From NCBI RefSeq assembly GCF_001412655.1, contig NZ_CP012996.1:5208001-5272000 (forward strand): DNA of 64,000 nucleotides, in the 5' to 3' direction. This document shows, piece after piece, positions 22,941 to 35,737 of the stretch (positions within the stretch are counted from its first letter, which is position 1; every line of letters begins with the position of its first letter). This DNA comes from Pedobacter sp. PACM 27299. Its GTDB lineage: Bacteria; Bacteroidota; Bacteroidia; Sphingobacteriales; Sphingobacteriaceae. Below the pieces are notes generated by a model that ran no database searches, was not told where the DNA came from, and saw only the letters and a list, made by a program, of their open reading frames with translations. A program made the translations under genes and the position numbers.

Positions 22941-25900
22941 TTAATGGGTTTGATTGACAGGGTAACTAAATAACCTCACCGGGCCAATTAAGCCCGCCGG
23001 CGATAATGGGCTTTCTGGTTTAAAATGATTTACGCTGGTCCAGGTTGTCCTTTCAGTAGCAGGCAACTTACTATCCCCGATCAGTCTATTGTCCCAGGTA
23101 TTCACCACACTGATCTCAATTTTATTTTCTCCGTCCTGCAAAGCAGAGGTAATATCTAGCTCCCAGGGAGCAGTCCATAGCCCCCCAACATCCTTACCAT
23201 TAATTTTAACTTTCGCCATTACATTTACCTTCCCGAGATTTAACATAATGAGTTCACCCTTAGCTGGTCTTTTCAACATAAAAGTGTTGTTGTAATTCAC
23301 AGTGCCACTATAATATTTGATTTTCTCTTCCGGGCTCAAGGTCCAGTCAGTTAATTTATCAAAGAAAATAGACTCCTTAGGTCCCCTAAACTGATCCGTA
23401 AATTTCAGCTCCCATCTTCCCTCAATCTCTTTCAGCAGATTTTGCCTTGGAAAGTTCTCTTCAGTGGATCGTCCTACTTTACGTGGATCTGTAAAGACAA
23501 TAAAAACACTTTGCAGAGGAGCCAATTTTAACGGAATAGCTGTTGCCGTACTTGTTTCTGTGTATGCTGGCAAGACACGTGTATTACCCGTTATTGGATC
23601 CCATAGTTGTGCAGCTCTGCCAGTGATGCGAAAATCAGGATTAATAGTAAGCTCCTGCTCTGTTTGGTTACTCACAAAGTAAATATCCTGATTAGCCAGT
23701 TTACGATGGATATATAAAACCGGACTGGCTGTATTCGTTTTGAAATCTGGAACAATCTTTAAAATATTCAATGCAGTTTGCATATCCATTCCTTGTAACA
23801 CGCGTCCTTTACCCAAAGAACGGGAACTAGAAACTACCTCTCTTTTTTCACCCCAAAGTAGGGTGGCTAAACGATCTACTTCCCGGTCTGCAGCAGGATA
23901 TCCCTGTAAACTAGGTGATCGCAGTGGTGCCGACCCCAATATGGTAGCCCCCTGTTCCACCAACTCTTTAATTTTAGCCAGTAATTCTGGCCTCATAGTT
24001 TCCAATTTGGGTAAAACGAGTAAGCTATAACTCATTCCATCCGGTAAGACCAATTTACCATCTTTCACTTTTACCCGATCGCGAAGCACTTCTCCATTAA
24101 TATAGTCGAATGAATATCCAGCCGGCAAAGCGGGATCTGTCACCCCTGTCATTTTTGGTGCATCTTCACCAATGAAGTAGGCTACGTCTGCGACATAATT
24201 GCCTTGTTGCAGCAGAAAGTTAGTTCTTTTCAAATAAGAAGTGAACAGATCCAGGTAATTGAACCAAGTATTGTGTCTGTTAAACTCATTTCCAAAATCA
24301 GCATTGATACCTGGGACTAAATTGTCTGTAGGCTGTTGTATAAATACATGAAGCAATGTATTATTTATCCCTTCTGCAAAAAAGCGATCTCCCCGCTGTT
24401 TCATCAATGCCGGATAACGTGCATAAGGTTTTCCACCAGCGGTAAAGGATTCAGCGGAGACTTTGGTTTTTCCATAGATGTGTGCTGCAGATGAGGCTGC
24501 TCTATTTTCAATATTTCCTAGCTCCCCTTCACTCCAAAATTCCCCCCCAATTTCATCGGATTGGCCTCCATATTGCAAGAATTCTCCTGGAAAACCCCAG
24601 TGTCCATAATTCTCAAGCCAGGTTCGTAAACCATGACTATTACTAACTGCTCGTAATCCACCTACATAATCATAGGCAACCCGATCAGCAATTAGCCTTC
24701 TCAAATCCCATAGAAAGCGATCAGACATTTCCTGACTCCCCACTACACGGCCTCTCATCACTGGCAAATAAGGCAGAGGGTCATATCCATAAGTCGCCTG
24801 GAACTGCTCCATTATCTTATCCGTCCAATTTTGTCCACCAGTTTCATAACTATCTTGTACAGCTACGCGCCAGGTCTTTCTATGCTTAGCAGGAATTCTG
24901 CGTATTATTTCTCCTAAAAAGCTATCAAAATGACTTAAAATATGGGCTTTACTCATTTTATCGACCTCCAAACCGGTACCTTCCACAGAAGCGGGGCTAT
25001 TGGTTACTTTTGTAGGTACCATTCCCGTACGCATTACAATCCAATCGCCTGTCGGAAAATCCCAAGTTAAAATGCCATCAACCGACAAACCGGAAGAAAC
25101 ATCTATCACGCCAGCTGGGTCAATCACTAAGTTTTTCGAACTCGCCTCTGCCTGTGGCTTCCATTGATACTCTTTCCAATAAGGCAAGGGTGATTGAAAC
25201 ATCTTAGCCAGTGTTTTACCTATAAAGTCTTCTACAACTGGTGAGGCAGACAATTCTATTTCCGTCAAAGCAAAATCTGTAGAAGCCTGGCTTAAAACCA
25301 ACCTGAATTCTTTAGCGGAAACTTCCGGAAAAGAAACGGATATAGGCCCATAAGGATCAAATCCTACGTTTAAGCTTGGATTACTTCTATCCATCTCGAA
25401 AGTTTTTAGCGTTCTGTAATGCGCCCCGTCCTTTACCTGTAATTCAGCATGTGCTTTCAATGCAAAGTGCGCGGGGTAAATCACCAGACTTCTGGCAAGG
25501 AAGTTATGCTCCACCGCCACATCAATATGAATGCTTTGTTGAGCAGGAATTTTTACAGGATTTGAACGATCTCCATCAACCAGAGCTGTTGCTGCTGAAA
25601 TCGGAATACTCGTTTTTACAGTTGGCTTTAATGCCGATAAGTATATTCCATAATCAAGAGGGGCTTTGAAAGCAATTACTTTTACATCTTGAAATTGCGG
25701 ATCAGGTTTAACGAGTTGCGTACTGATTTTCTGACCACCCTTCAGACGTTGTTCTGAAAAAGTCAGGTAGCGCATCGATTGTTCAGGCTTAATCCATGGT
25801 CCGCCCGACTGGCTCCAACCTGGACTATTAAAAATACCTATTTCAATATTTAGCTTAGTGGCGGTTAATAAAGCGGTGTCAAGAATTGACCACCATTCTT

Positions 25901-26207
25901 CAGATAAGAGCTTCACCTTACCATAAGCCGTACTTTGTAAGCCAATGTTTCCGATAAAGGCACGGTTTATGCCTATTTTTTTCATGGCATAAAGATCCTT
26001 AACCACGCCTTCTTTGGAGATATTATCAGACATCCAATACCAATACACTGAAGTCTGAATGGTATCTGGCACCTTTAAAAAGCTATTTTTCAGGTCGGCT
26101 AGCACATGATCCTGATGTGGTGAAATTGTTTTCCGCTGACTGCTACAGGCAGCCACGAATGCAATTATTGAAATCGCAGAATATATAATTCTTCTCCCTT
26201 TGTTCAT
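22941..26207 (-). CDS. GH106 alpha-L-rhamnosidase, lipoprotein
   Basis: A 1088-residue protein with a lipoprotein signal (residues 1-21, lipobox VAAC before SSQ), so membrane-anchored. The GH106 family is recognised from VYWYWMSDNISKEGV, GINRAFIGNIG, NSPGWSQSGGPWI, AVQDSYETGGQNWTDK and ENYGHWGFPGEF. The family uses a TIM barrel with calcium and releases alpha-L-rhamnose by inversion. The C-terminal beta-sandwich holds VKINGKDVGGLWTAPWELD. It sits between two GH78-type genes, 62 bases after the upstream one. The exact substrate (rhamnogalacturonan side chains, ulvan, glycosides) cannot be told from this. Confidence 0.88.
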   Translation of the reverse strand: MNKGRRIIYSAISIIAFVAACSSQRKTISPHQDHVLADLKNSFLKVPDTIQTSVYWYWMSDNISKEGVVKDLYAMKKIGINRAFIGNIGLQSTAYGKVKLLSEEWWSILDTALLTATKLNIEIGIFNSPGWSQSGGPWIKPEQSMRYLTFSEQRLKGGQKISTQLVKPDPQFQDVKVIAFKAPLDYGIYLSALKPTVKTSIPISAATALVDGDRSNPVKIPAQQSIHIDVAVEHNFLARSLVIYPAHFALKAHAELQVKDGAHYRTLKTFEMDRSNPSLNVGFDPYGPISVSFPEVSAKEFRLVLSQASTDFALTEIELSASPVVEDFIGKTLAKMFQSPLPYWKEYQWKPQAEASSKNLVIDPAGVIDVSSGLSVDGILTWDFPTGDWIVMRTGMVPTKVTNSPASVEGTGLEVDKMSKAHILSHFDSFLGEIIRRIPAKHRKTWRVAVQDSYETGGQNWTDKIMEQFQATYGYDPLPYLPVMRGRVVGSQEMSDRFLWDLRRLIADRVAYDYVGGLRAVSNSHGLRTWLENYGHWGFPGEFLQYGGQSDEIGGEFWSEGELGNIENRAASSAAHIYGKTKVSAESFTAGGKPYARYPALMKQRGDRFFAEGINNTLLHVFIQQPTDNLVPGINADFGNEFNRHNTWFNYLDLFTSYLKRTNFLLQQGNYVADVAYFIGEDAPKMTGVTDPALPAGYSFDYINGEVLRDRVKVKDGKLVLPDGMSYSLLVLPKLETMRPELLAKIKELVEQGATILGSAPLRSPSLQGYPAADREVDRLATLLWGEKREVVSSSRSLGKGRVLQGMDMQTALNILKIVPDFKTNTASPVLYIHRKLANQDIYFVSNQTEQELTINPDFRITGRAAQLWDPITGNTRVLPAYTETSTATAIPLKLAPLQSVFIVFTDPRKVGRSTEENFPRQNLLKEIEGRWELKFTDQFRGPKESIFFDKLTDWTLSPEEKIKYYSGTVNYNNTFMLKRPAKGELIMLNLGKVNVMAKVKINGKDVGGLWTAPWELDITSALQDGENKIEISVVNTWDNRLIGDSKLPATERTTWTSVNHFKPESPLSPAGLIGPVRLFSYPVNQTH

Positions 26208-26269
26208 CAGAAATCTTTGGTTAGTAGAACAGGTAGGTATATGCCCATCTGTTTTAGCGGCTATAATAT

Positions 26270-29083
26270 CTACAATTTAATCGCGTATTCAAATGTATAA
26301 GTACCTGAACCGGCATATACTTCAAGATCGTTACCTTTCTTGTTGATTCCACTTAATTCTTTAATCTTACTTAATGATTGTTTGTTTTCCGTCACCTCTA
26401 CATTGGCTGCTCCGGGTAAAAGGATAGCTGCAGAAGTATTTGGCGGAATAGTCACCTTCAACTTAAATCTACCATTTTCTATCGTCCAATCACTACCCGT
26501 GATCCCATACTGACTGTTCAGCGTTGCTTCAGCGTGTGTAATTTTACCGCCAGGTTTAGGTTTAATGGTAATTTTCTTATAACCCGGACCACTTTCATCA
26601 GTATCTAAACCAGCCATAATACGATACATCCAATCTCCAATTGCACCATATGCATAGTGGTTGAATGAATTCATACCCGTTGTTTGAAAACTCCCATCAG
26701 GTTTAATCCCATCCCAACGTTCCCAAATAGTGGTAGCACCCATTTTCACCGGATACAGCCAGGATGGATAAGTTTCCTGAAGCAATAATTCATAAGCAAT
26801 GTCATTACGTCCAAAACGCGTCAATACCTCGCATAAATATGGTGTCCCCAAAAAGCCTGTTGTTAAATGATTTCCATAACTGTTAATGTTACTAACCAAC
26901 CGATCAACGGCCTGAGCACGTGCATCTTCTGGTAACATATCAAAATTTAATGCCAATACATAAGCTGTTTGTGTTCCGGATACCAATCTTCCATTTGGAG
27001 ACATATATTCTTTCACATAAGCCGCTTTAATTCGTTTCAACAAATCACTGTACTTTCTTTCATCTTCCTGATTTCCCAGAACGCGGGCAGCATTTATCAG
27101 TAATTGTGTAGAGTGGGCATAAAAAGATTGTGCAATCAAATATTTATCTGTTACTGCTGACCTCCCGTCAGTATCGTCTTGTAAATGGAAATAAAGCCAG
27201 TCTCCGAAATGAAATCCTGTACTCCAAAGATCATTCTTACTCGTATTCTGCATAAAATCTACCCAGGCCTTCATACTCGCATACTGATTTTTCAAAATAC
27301 CTTTGTCCCCATAAGCCAGGTACATATTCCAGGGCACTATTGTAGCGACATCTCCCCAACCGGCTGAACCCGCTGAATTTTCATCCAACACATTCGGTAC
27401 TACAAAGGGTACGCTTCCGTTAGGCAACTGATCACCAGCCACATCTTTCATCCATTTAGTAAAAAACCCAGCCACATCCATATTAAAAGCTGCAGTCCGG
27501 AAAAACACTTGCGCATCTCCTGTCCAGCCCAAACGTTCATCTCTTTGCGGACAATCCGTAGGCACATCCAGAAAATTACCTTTCTGTCCCCATTGAATAT
27601 TATGCTGTAACTGATTTAACAAAGGGTTTGAAGTATTAAACGTTCCAGTTGGTGCCATATCCGCATAAAGTGCGATCCCTTTAAATGCTACAGGATCAAT
27701 TTCTCCCGTATAACCGGTTATTTTCACGTACCTAAAACCCATATAAGTAAAGTTTGGCTCATACCTTTCTTGTCCCACTCCTTTAAATGTATATTGGATA
27801 TGTTGTTTCGCACTGCGCAGATTTGCGTCATAAAAATTCCCTTCTTTATCCAATACCTCACCATGTTCGAACTTTATAGTAGAACCAGCCTTCCCTGCCA
27901 ATTTAAATTGTACCCATCCCACCAGATTTTGACCAAAATCTAGTACTGTTTCACCTTTTGGTGTTTTAATCACTTTAAGTACTTTGAATTCTTCGTGTTT
28001 ACGGGCTAGTGGAGATATACTGCTAACCAAGGCCGCGGAACTTGCCGGAACGATACTAACAGGCGTCCAATTCTGGTCATTATAACCTACAGAAGACCAT
28101 CCGCATTTCTCTAATCTGGCGTCATAAACTTCTCCATCATAAAGGTCTGAATATTGGATAGGGCCCTTTGTGAATTTCCAGCTGCCATCACTTTGAATTA
28201 CTTTACGACTACCATCCTGATAAATAATTTCTAATTGTACAAGACCGGCTAATCGTTTACCATAAAAGCTACGCTGCCCGCCGAAGCCAATGCGTCCGCG
28301 ATACCAACCATCACCTAAGGTAAAACCAATTACATTTTGCCCACTATTTACCAGGTTTGTAACTTCGTAATTCTGGTACAATAAACGGTCATTATAACTG
28401 GTCCATCCAGGTGTCATATAATCCTTACCCACCCTTTTACCGTTAATCATCGCCTCATATATACCATGGGCAGTAATATGTAAAGTTGCTAAACGGATCT
28501 TTCCATCCAGCGCAAAAGCTTTTCTAAAAATTGGGCTTGGTCCTGCAAGTGTATCCGTAGCCTCTGCACCGATCCACTGCGCTGTCCAATCAGATTTCTT
28601 CAATAAACCCGTTTGCCAAAAATTCATTTCACTCCAGGGAGATTCATTGCCGTGGTTATCTTTAACTTTTACTTGCCAATAATACCTAGTAGAAGATTCC
28701 AGTGGCCCAGCATATGGCAACAATACGGAGACCTCACTTTTCTGCAGACCACTGTCCCATAGTAATCCCTTTCCTGCCTTTACGTGCAGAGAATCCTTGC
28801 CAACACGAATCTGATAACTATCTTGCTTAACATTCCGCTGATTGGTGCTGATTTTCCAGCTTAATCTTGGTGCATCTGCATCTATACCCATAGGATTTTT
28901 CTGATATTCCGTCTTCAGTTCCTGAACCTGAATTTTTTGAGCCCATACACCAGTACTCAGCAAGCCACATAATACGATTACCATAGAACTGACCTTCCAA
29001 ACAGGAAGCCCATTCTTGTGCATGTTTTTCATCATCATATACTTGTACTTTAAGGATTGAAAATCTTGTTTAAATCTATTCAT
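26270..29083 (-). CDS. GH78 alpha-L-rhamnosidase
   Basis: A 937-residue exported enzyme. The N-terminus carries several possible starts (Met1, Met16-18, Met21) before a signal peptide ending GVWAQ near residue 49; the shorter starts are plausible. The beta-sandwich domain begins QKNPMGIDADAPRLSWKIS. The catalytic (alpha/alpha)6 barrel has the general-acid motif CPQRDERLGWTGDAQVF and the general-base motif GATTIWERWDGI. A C-terminal beta domain follows (KPKPGGKITHAEATLNSQYG). It hydrolyses terminal alpha-L-rhamnose with inversion. It follows the 78-residue gene by eight bases, in one operon. Confidence 0.92.
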   Translation of the reverse strand: MNRFKQDFQSLKYKYMMMKNMHKNGLPVWKVSSMVIVLCGLLSTGVWAQKIQVQELKTEYQKNPMGIDADAPRLSWKISTNQRNVKQDSYQIRVGKDSLHVKAGKGLLWDSGLQKSEVSVLLPYAGPLESSTRYYWQVKVKDNHGNESPWSEMNFWQTGLLKKSDWTAQWIGAEATDTLAGPSPIFRKAFALDGKIRLATLHITAHGIYEAMINGKRVGKDYMTPGWTSYNDRLLYQNYEVTNLVNSGQNVIGFTLGDGWYRGRIGFGGQRSFYGKRLAGLVQLEIIYQDGSRKVIQSDGSWKFTKGPIQYSDLYDGEVYDARLEKCGWSSVGYNDQNWTPVSIVPASSAALVSSISPLARKHEEFKVLKVIKTPKGETVLDFGQNLVGWVQFKLAGKAGSTIKFEHGEVLDKEGNFYDANLRSAKQHIQYTFKGVGQERYEPNFTYMGFRYVKITGYTGEIDPVAFKGIALYADMAPTGTFNTSNPLLNQLQHNIQWGQKGNFLDVPTDCPQRDERLGWTGDAQVFFRTAAFNMDVAGFFTKWMKDVAGDQLPNGSVPFVVPNVLDENSAGSAGWGDVATIVPWNMYLAYGDKGILKNQYASMKAWVDFMQNTSKNDLWSTGFHFGDWLYFHLQDDTDGRSAVTDKYLIAQSFYAHSTQLLINAARVLGNQEDERKYSDLLKRIKAAYVKEYMSPNGRLVSGTQTAYVLALNFDMLPEDARAQAVDRLVSNINSYGNHLTTGFLGTPYLCEVLTRFGRNDIAYELLLQETYPSWLYPVKMGATTIWERWDGIKPDGSFQTTGMNSFNHYAYGAIGDWMYRIMAGLDTDESGPGYKKITIKPKPGGKITHAEATLNSQYGITGSDWTIENGRFKLKVTIPPNTSAAILLPGAANVEVTENKQSLSKIKELSGINKKGNDLEVYAGSGTYTFEYAIKL

Positions 29084-29091
29084 AGGTGCTA

Positions 29092-29328
29092 TTATTGTGG
29101 GTTTTGAACTAAGGCGTCAAGATTTACCTCTTTTTGATGAATCGGAAGTAATAATTTATTATCTGCCACCAGATAAGCACCGGCAGGAAACGTAGTTTTT
29201 TCAACCAGTTCTTCCTTTCCTCGTGCGATCATCCGCTGTGAATATGCGAGTGCATTATTGCTGAAAACGAACACTATTATGCAAATCACTACAGAAATGA
29301 ATCTTAGTATCCTTTTATCCATTGTCAT
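29092..29328 (-). CDS. Small exported protein of unknown function leading the rhamnosidase operon
   Basis: A 78-residue frame with a hydrophobic N-terminus (about residues 7-28, ending NNALA), which looks like a signal peptide or single membrane anchor. A hydrophilic tail of about 50 residues follows (TTFPAGAYLVADNKLLLP). I recognise no family. It is the first gene after a well-placed promoter (29344-29374) and ends eight bases before the GH78 gene. It may be a real accessory protein, a leader coupled to GH78 translation, or the remnant of a longer gene. Confidence 0.6.
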   Translation of the reverse strand: MTMDKRILRFISVVICIIVFVFSNNALAYSQRMIARGKEELVEKTTFPAGAYLVADNKLLLPIHQKEVNLDALVQNPQ

Positions 29329-29343
29329 ATATATTTGGTTTTA

Positions 29344-29389
29344 CTAAAATAGACCAAGGCCATAAAAGCGGCAACCTGTACTATCCTGT
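29344..29389 (-). promoter_or_regulatory. Promoter and candidate operator (site B) of the rhamnosidase-regulator operon
   Basis: On the minus strand TTG at 29372-29374, a 20-bp spacer and TATTTTAG at 29344-29351 form a Bacteroidetes-like promoter. The plus-strand motif GCAACCTGTACTATCCTGT (29371-29389) overlaps its -33 box and matches site C at 17 of 19 positions. Confidence 0.7.
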
Positions 29390-29414
29390 AATTCTGTACT
29401 TTAATGAAAAAAAA

Positions 29415-29460
29415 TTAGCATAAAAAGGCGGTTAAGTAAATAACCGCCTTTTTATGCTAA
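29415..29460 (-). terminator. Terminator of the monocistronic GH78 gene
   Basis: A perfect 20-bp stem (29415-29434 with 29441-29460) and 6-base loop with core AAAGGCGGTTA, flanked by A and T runs. It directly follows the stop at 29470 and separates this unit from the next operon's promoter. Confidence 0.92.
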
Positions 29461-29469
29461 ATAGTTAAT

Positions 29470-32154
29470 TTATTGGATTTCGAAAGTATACTTACCAGCA
29501 CTTGCCTGATATACTTCAGGAAGCATTGTTCCAGCCATCCTGGCAGACTGTCCGGCTTCGAGTGGAAAGTGAATTGTTGCAGAAGAATTTGCTGGTATAT
29601 GCACTTCATAAATGATCTTCTGGCCGTTTCTCTTCCATGAAGATTGAATGGTCCCAAATGGTCCTTCATGTATAGATTCAAATTCATTCAAGCCAGTAAC
29701 GAAATGCGGCATCAACCGAATATTTTTAAAACCTGGTGCCTTTTCATCTGTCATAATACCACCAAGCCCTTTAAAGAACCAACCACCTATTTCTCCAAAC
29801 ATCATGTGATTTAAAGAAATATCTCTTCCTGCCTGAATATTCCAATTTTCATATAAGGTAGTTGCACCATTGGCTATCCACCAACCCCAGGAAGGATAAG
29901 TATCCTGCACTGCCAATTTATAGGCAATATCCGCCTGCCCATTCTCACTCAACGCATTCAGTATAGCTTTGGCACCAAGCACACCAACATCCAAATGCAT
30001 ATTGTCCGCTTTTACCCGATCGGCAAGCTTTTGTGCAACCTTTATTCTCAAGTCTTCTGGTACAATTCCCCATAATAGTGCAACGCTGAGTTCTGTCTGC
30101 AAACCAGTACCATAAATTCCTTCGTTGCGATTCAAATATTTATCATTAATTGCTTTTTTAATCTTCTCGGCTAATGCACTATAGTGTTTATAATCTTCCA
30201 CCTTTCCGAAGAGTTTAGCCGCTTTTGCCAATATTATGGCATCAGTAAAATAATATACTGAAGAAGTGTATTCCAGTGGAGATTCAGACTTAACAGGTAC
30301 CCAATCTCCCCGTCCCCATGTCGTCAATCCATCAGGACTAATCTGAGTCACATAATCTACATAAGATTTTATATTTGGATAGCAACTCCGCAACAAATGG
30401 GGGTCCCCATAAAATAGGTAAATGTTCCAGGGAATAATTGCGATTGTACTCGTCCAATCTGTACCATTCGATTTTCCATAGCCCCAACCTCCTGTCGGAA
30501 TAATATCTGGCAACACCCCATTAGGTTGCTGTTCATCCTGATGATCAGCTAACCATTTTTCATAAACGGTGATGCCATCAAAATTATACAATCCAGTTTC
30601 AACAGCAAAGTGCCCATCACCGGTCCAGCCATTTTTTTCCCTTTGTGGACAATCAGTTGGATAGCCAAATAAATTAGATAAATACGAATTGTTAGTCGCC
30701 GCCCATAATTTATTAACCATCTCACTTGAGGTATGTATCTTCCCTGCAACAGGCACATCACTATGCATAAAATGCCCAATGATACTTTCATTATTCAGAT
30801 TTATAGGTTTGCTACTGGTTACTTCTATATACTGAAATCCCTTATAATTGAACTTAGCCATAAACGCTTCTGTTCCTTGTCCGTTAAGGATAAAGATATC
30901 GGTTTGGAAAGGATCATTCTGATCTTTGGGTCTATAATAGACATCAATATTAGACAAATCCAATCTCCCATTAGCTAATAACCTTTCTCCATGTTTGATG
31001 CTCAAACGAGTGCCCCGATCTCCTTTCAATTTAATTTCACTTACACCTGCTATATTTCTTCCCAAGTCAAACACATAAGTAGTATCGTTAAATTTCCGAA
31101 CAGACTTCACAGGTATTTCTTCTACATTCCGAATAGGATGCATAACCTGGCTAACAATCTGCTTGGAGGGGGCAGCACGAAGTGCAATTCCCTTCCATTT
31201 ACGGTCATCAAAACCGGCAGTATTCCAACCTTTCTGTTCCTTCCGCGCATCATAATGTTCCGCAGTATAAATGCTATTAAAAACAATAGGACTATCGTCA
31301 GTTTTCCAACTATCATCGCTCAGCACAACATCAGTTGATCCATCGGTGTAAGTTATCCTTAGATCCAAGCAAAAAGTTGGCCTTGCCCGCCATGGCGCTT
31401 TATCAAAATCCCATACCGCTAACGATTGATGGTTGTACCATCCATTCCCCAATAAAACGCCCACTGCATTTTCACCGTTTTTGAGTTGAGCCGTTACATC
31501 ATAACTCACATATAAGTTTCTTCTGTCAAACCTGGTATACATTGGATCAAGCCGATGGTTACCTACCTTCTCGCCATTGAGATACAACTCATAAAGCCCT
31601 GCGGCTGCCATATACGCACGAGCTGATTTGATCTTTTTATCCGCCTTAAATTCCTTACGGAAATACGGAGCTGGTAGTTTGTTAATATCCTTATTGTCGC
31701 TGATCCAGGTACCTTTCCAATTGCTCATTTTAAGCATTCCAGTTTCAAAGCTACTTATGGGTATAAAAGCAGCTGGCTTTCCATCTTTATCCCAGATTTG
31801 TACCTGCCAGTAGTACTTCGTAAAAGGATCCAGTCCTTTTCCGGAATAATTGGTCAGCTGAGCTGAGCTTCCTATCTTTCCAGAGTCCCAAACGCGACTT
31901 CCCTCCTTTTTCATTAATGCTAAAGAATCCGTGCTTACGGTAATCCGATAGGCACTTTGGACAGCAGCACGCCTATCATCTTTTAGCTTCCATGCTAGCC
32001 GGGGCTGAAGTGCATCAATACCTATAGGACTAATCATATGCTCACATTGAAGCTGCTCCGCATGAATTTGCTGCTGACTAAAAGATGGGAACGATGACAA
32101 ACTAAAAAACAAAAAAAGACAGCCGTAAATACGCTTGTTAATATTTGGGATCAT
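29470..32154 (-). CDS. GH78 alpha-L-rhamnosidase (monocistronic)
   Basis: A GH78 enzyme of 894 residues from the ATG at 32154 (MIPNINKRIYG). The frame is open up to an ATG at 32226, but that ATG overlaps the promoter, so the later one is chosen; it is followed by a signal peptide ending SFPSFSQ. The N-terminal domain contains MISPIGIDALQPRLAWKLK. The catalytic barrel has CPQREKNGWTGDGHF and GATTLYENWN, the acid and base regions. It has its own promoter and terminator but shares the regulatory motif with the neighbouring operon. It is related to the GH78 at 26270-29083 but clearly divergent, suggesting a different aglycone or linkage. Confidence 0.91.
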   Translation of the reverse strand: MIPNINKRIYGCLFLFFSLSSFPSFSQQQIHAEQLQCEHMISPIGIDALQPRLAWKLKDDRRAAVQSAYRITVSTDSLALMKKEGSRVWDSGKIGSSAQLTNYSGKGLDPFTKYYWQVQIWDKDGKPAAFIPISSFETGMLKMSNWKGTWISDNKDINKLPAPYFRKEFKADKKIKSARAYMAAAGLYELYLNGEKVGNHRLDPMYTRFDRRNLYVSYDVTAQLKNGENAVGVLLGNGWYNHQSLAVWDFDKAPWRARPTFCLDLRITYTDGSTDVVLSDDSWKTDDSPIVFNSIYTAEHYDARKEQKGWNTAGFDDRKWKGIALRAAPSKQIVSQVMHPIRNVEEIPVKSVRKFNDTTYVFDLGRNIAGVSEIKLKGDRGTRLSIKHGERLLANGRLDLSNIDVYYRPKDQNDPFQTDIFILNGQGTEAFMAKFNYKGFQYIEVTSSKPINLNNESIIGHFMHSDVPVAGKIHTSSEMVNKLWAATNNSYLSNLFGYPTDCPQREKNGWTGDGHFAVETGLYNFDGITVYEKWLADHQDEQQPNGVLPDIIPTGGWGYGKSNGTDWTSTIAIIPWNIYLFYGDPHLLRSCYPNIKSYVDYVTQISPDGLTTWGRGDWVPVKSESPLEYTSSVYYFTDAIILAKAAKLFGKVEDYKHYSALAEKIKKAINDKYLNRNEGIYGTGLQTELSVALLWGIVPEDLRIKVAQKLADRVKADNMHLDVGVLGAKAILNALSENGQADIAYKLAVQDTYPSWGWWIANGATTLYENWNIQAGRDISLNHMMFGEIGGWFFKGLGGIMTDEKAPGFKNIRLMPHFVTGLNEFESIHEGPFGTIQSSWKRNGQKIIYEVHIPANSSATIHFPLEAGQSARMAGTMLPEVYQASAGKYTFEIQ

Positions 32155-32196
32155 AACAAAGAAATTGTGGATTTGCAAAGTAAAACTCAAAGTTTG

Positions 32197-32241
32197 CAAA
32201 ATAGGAAATGGTACTGAAATCAGCAACCTGTGCTGTCCTGT
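32197..32241 (-). promoter_or_regulatory. Promoter and candidate operator (site C) of the monocistronic GH78 gene
   Basis: On the minus strand TTG at 32224-32226, a 20-bp spacer and TATTTTG at 32197-32203, giving a leader of about 37 bases. The plus-strand motif GCAACCTGTGCTGTCCTGT (32223-32241) covers the -33 box exactly as at site B. Confidence 0.7.
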
Positions 32242-32345
32242 CTACCTAAGGATTAGCTGGCTTAAGCTTAAAAACTGATGAAATTAAGCCTAATCTTGAT
32301 CAGCTGAGCAGCAGAATTATCCGAGAATAAAAAAGGCGGTATACA

Positions 32346-32373
32346 AGAAAAGCCTGTAGTTTCCTACAGGCTT
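32346..32373 (-). terminator. Terminator of rRNA operon 2
   Basis: Same 10-bp AAGCCTGTAG hairpin as in operon 1, just after 5S. Confidence 0.85.
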
Positions 32374-32381
32374 CCTTTAAG

Positions 32382-32493
32382 ATTTGGCACCGACCTACTC
32401 TCCCACGTGTTACCGCAGTACCATCGGCTCTGGCGGGCTTGACTTCTCTGTTCGGAATGGGAAGAGGTAGACACCGCCGATATAGGCACCTAA
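32382..32493 (-). rRNA. rrf: 5S ribosomal RNA, copy 2
   Basis: Identical in the region read to copy 1; the ends are set the same way. Confidence 0.95.
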
Positions 32494-32638
32494 ATATTTT
32501 TATTGTTTGCTTTTCCGTATCAGGTATCCTTAGCAAAAGCTATCGGTATTCCCATATACACGAACCATATTCTATGGCCCACAAACAGTGACATATTATT
32601 GAAAGAAGTTATTATGAAGAACAAACAACAGTTTATTG

Positions 32639-35518
<2,880 letters not shown>

Positions 35519-35737
35519 TCTCTCCATAGCCTTTTGCGCCTATGGAAATGCTTTTTTTGATTGTCGTTATCTTATCGGTTTGTCGTAATTACTTACTCTA
35601 TCCCTAAAAGCTAACAACGTCTCTATTGTTGTTTGCTCTTCTTTATTAACTTCTTCCAATATGTCAAAGAACTTTAGTTCCCCTAATTGCCTACTGGCAA
35701 CTATATTTATGGCCTCTCGTATTTAGACCGGGTAATG

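Noticed and set aside
32155..32226. Upstream ATG (32226) as start of the lone GH78 gene
   Set aside because: It falls inside the -33/-7 promoter region, so the codons between would not be in the message; ATG 32154 gives a proper signal peptide.
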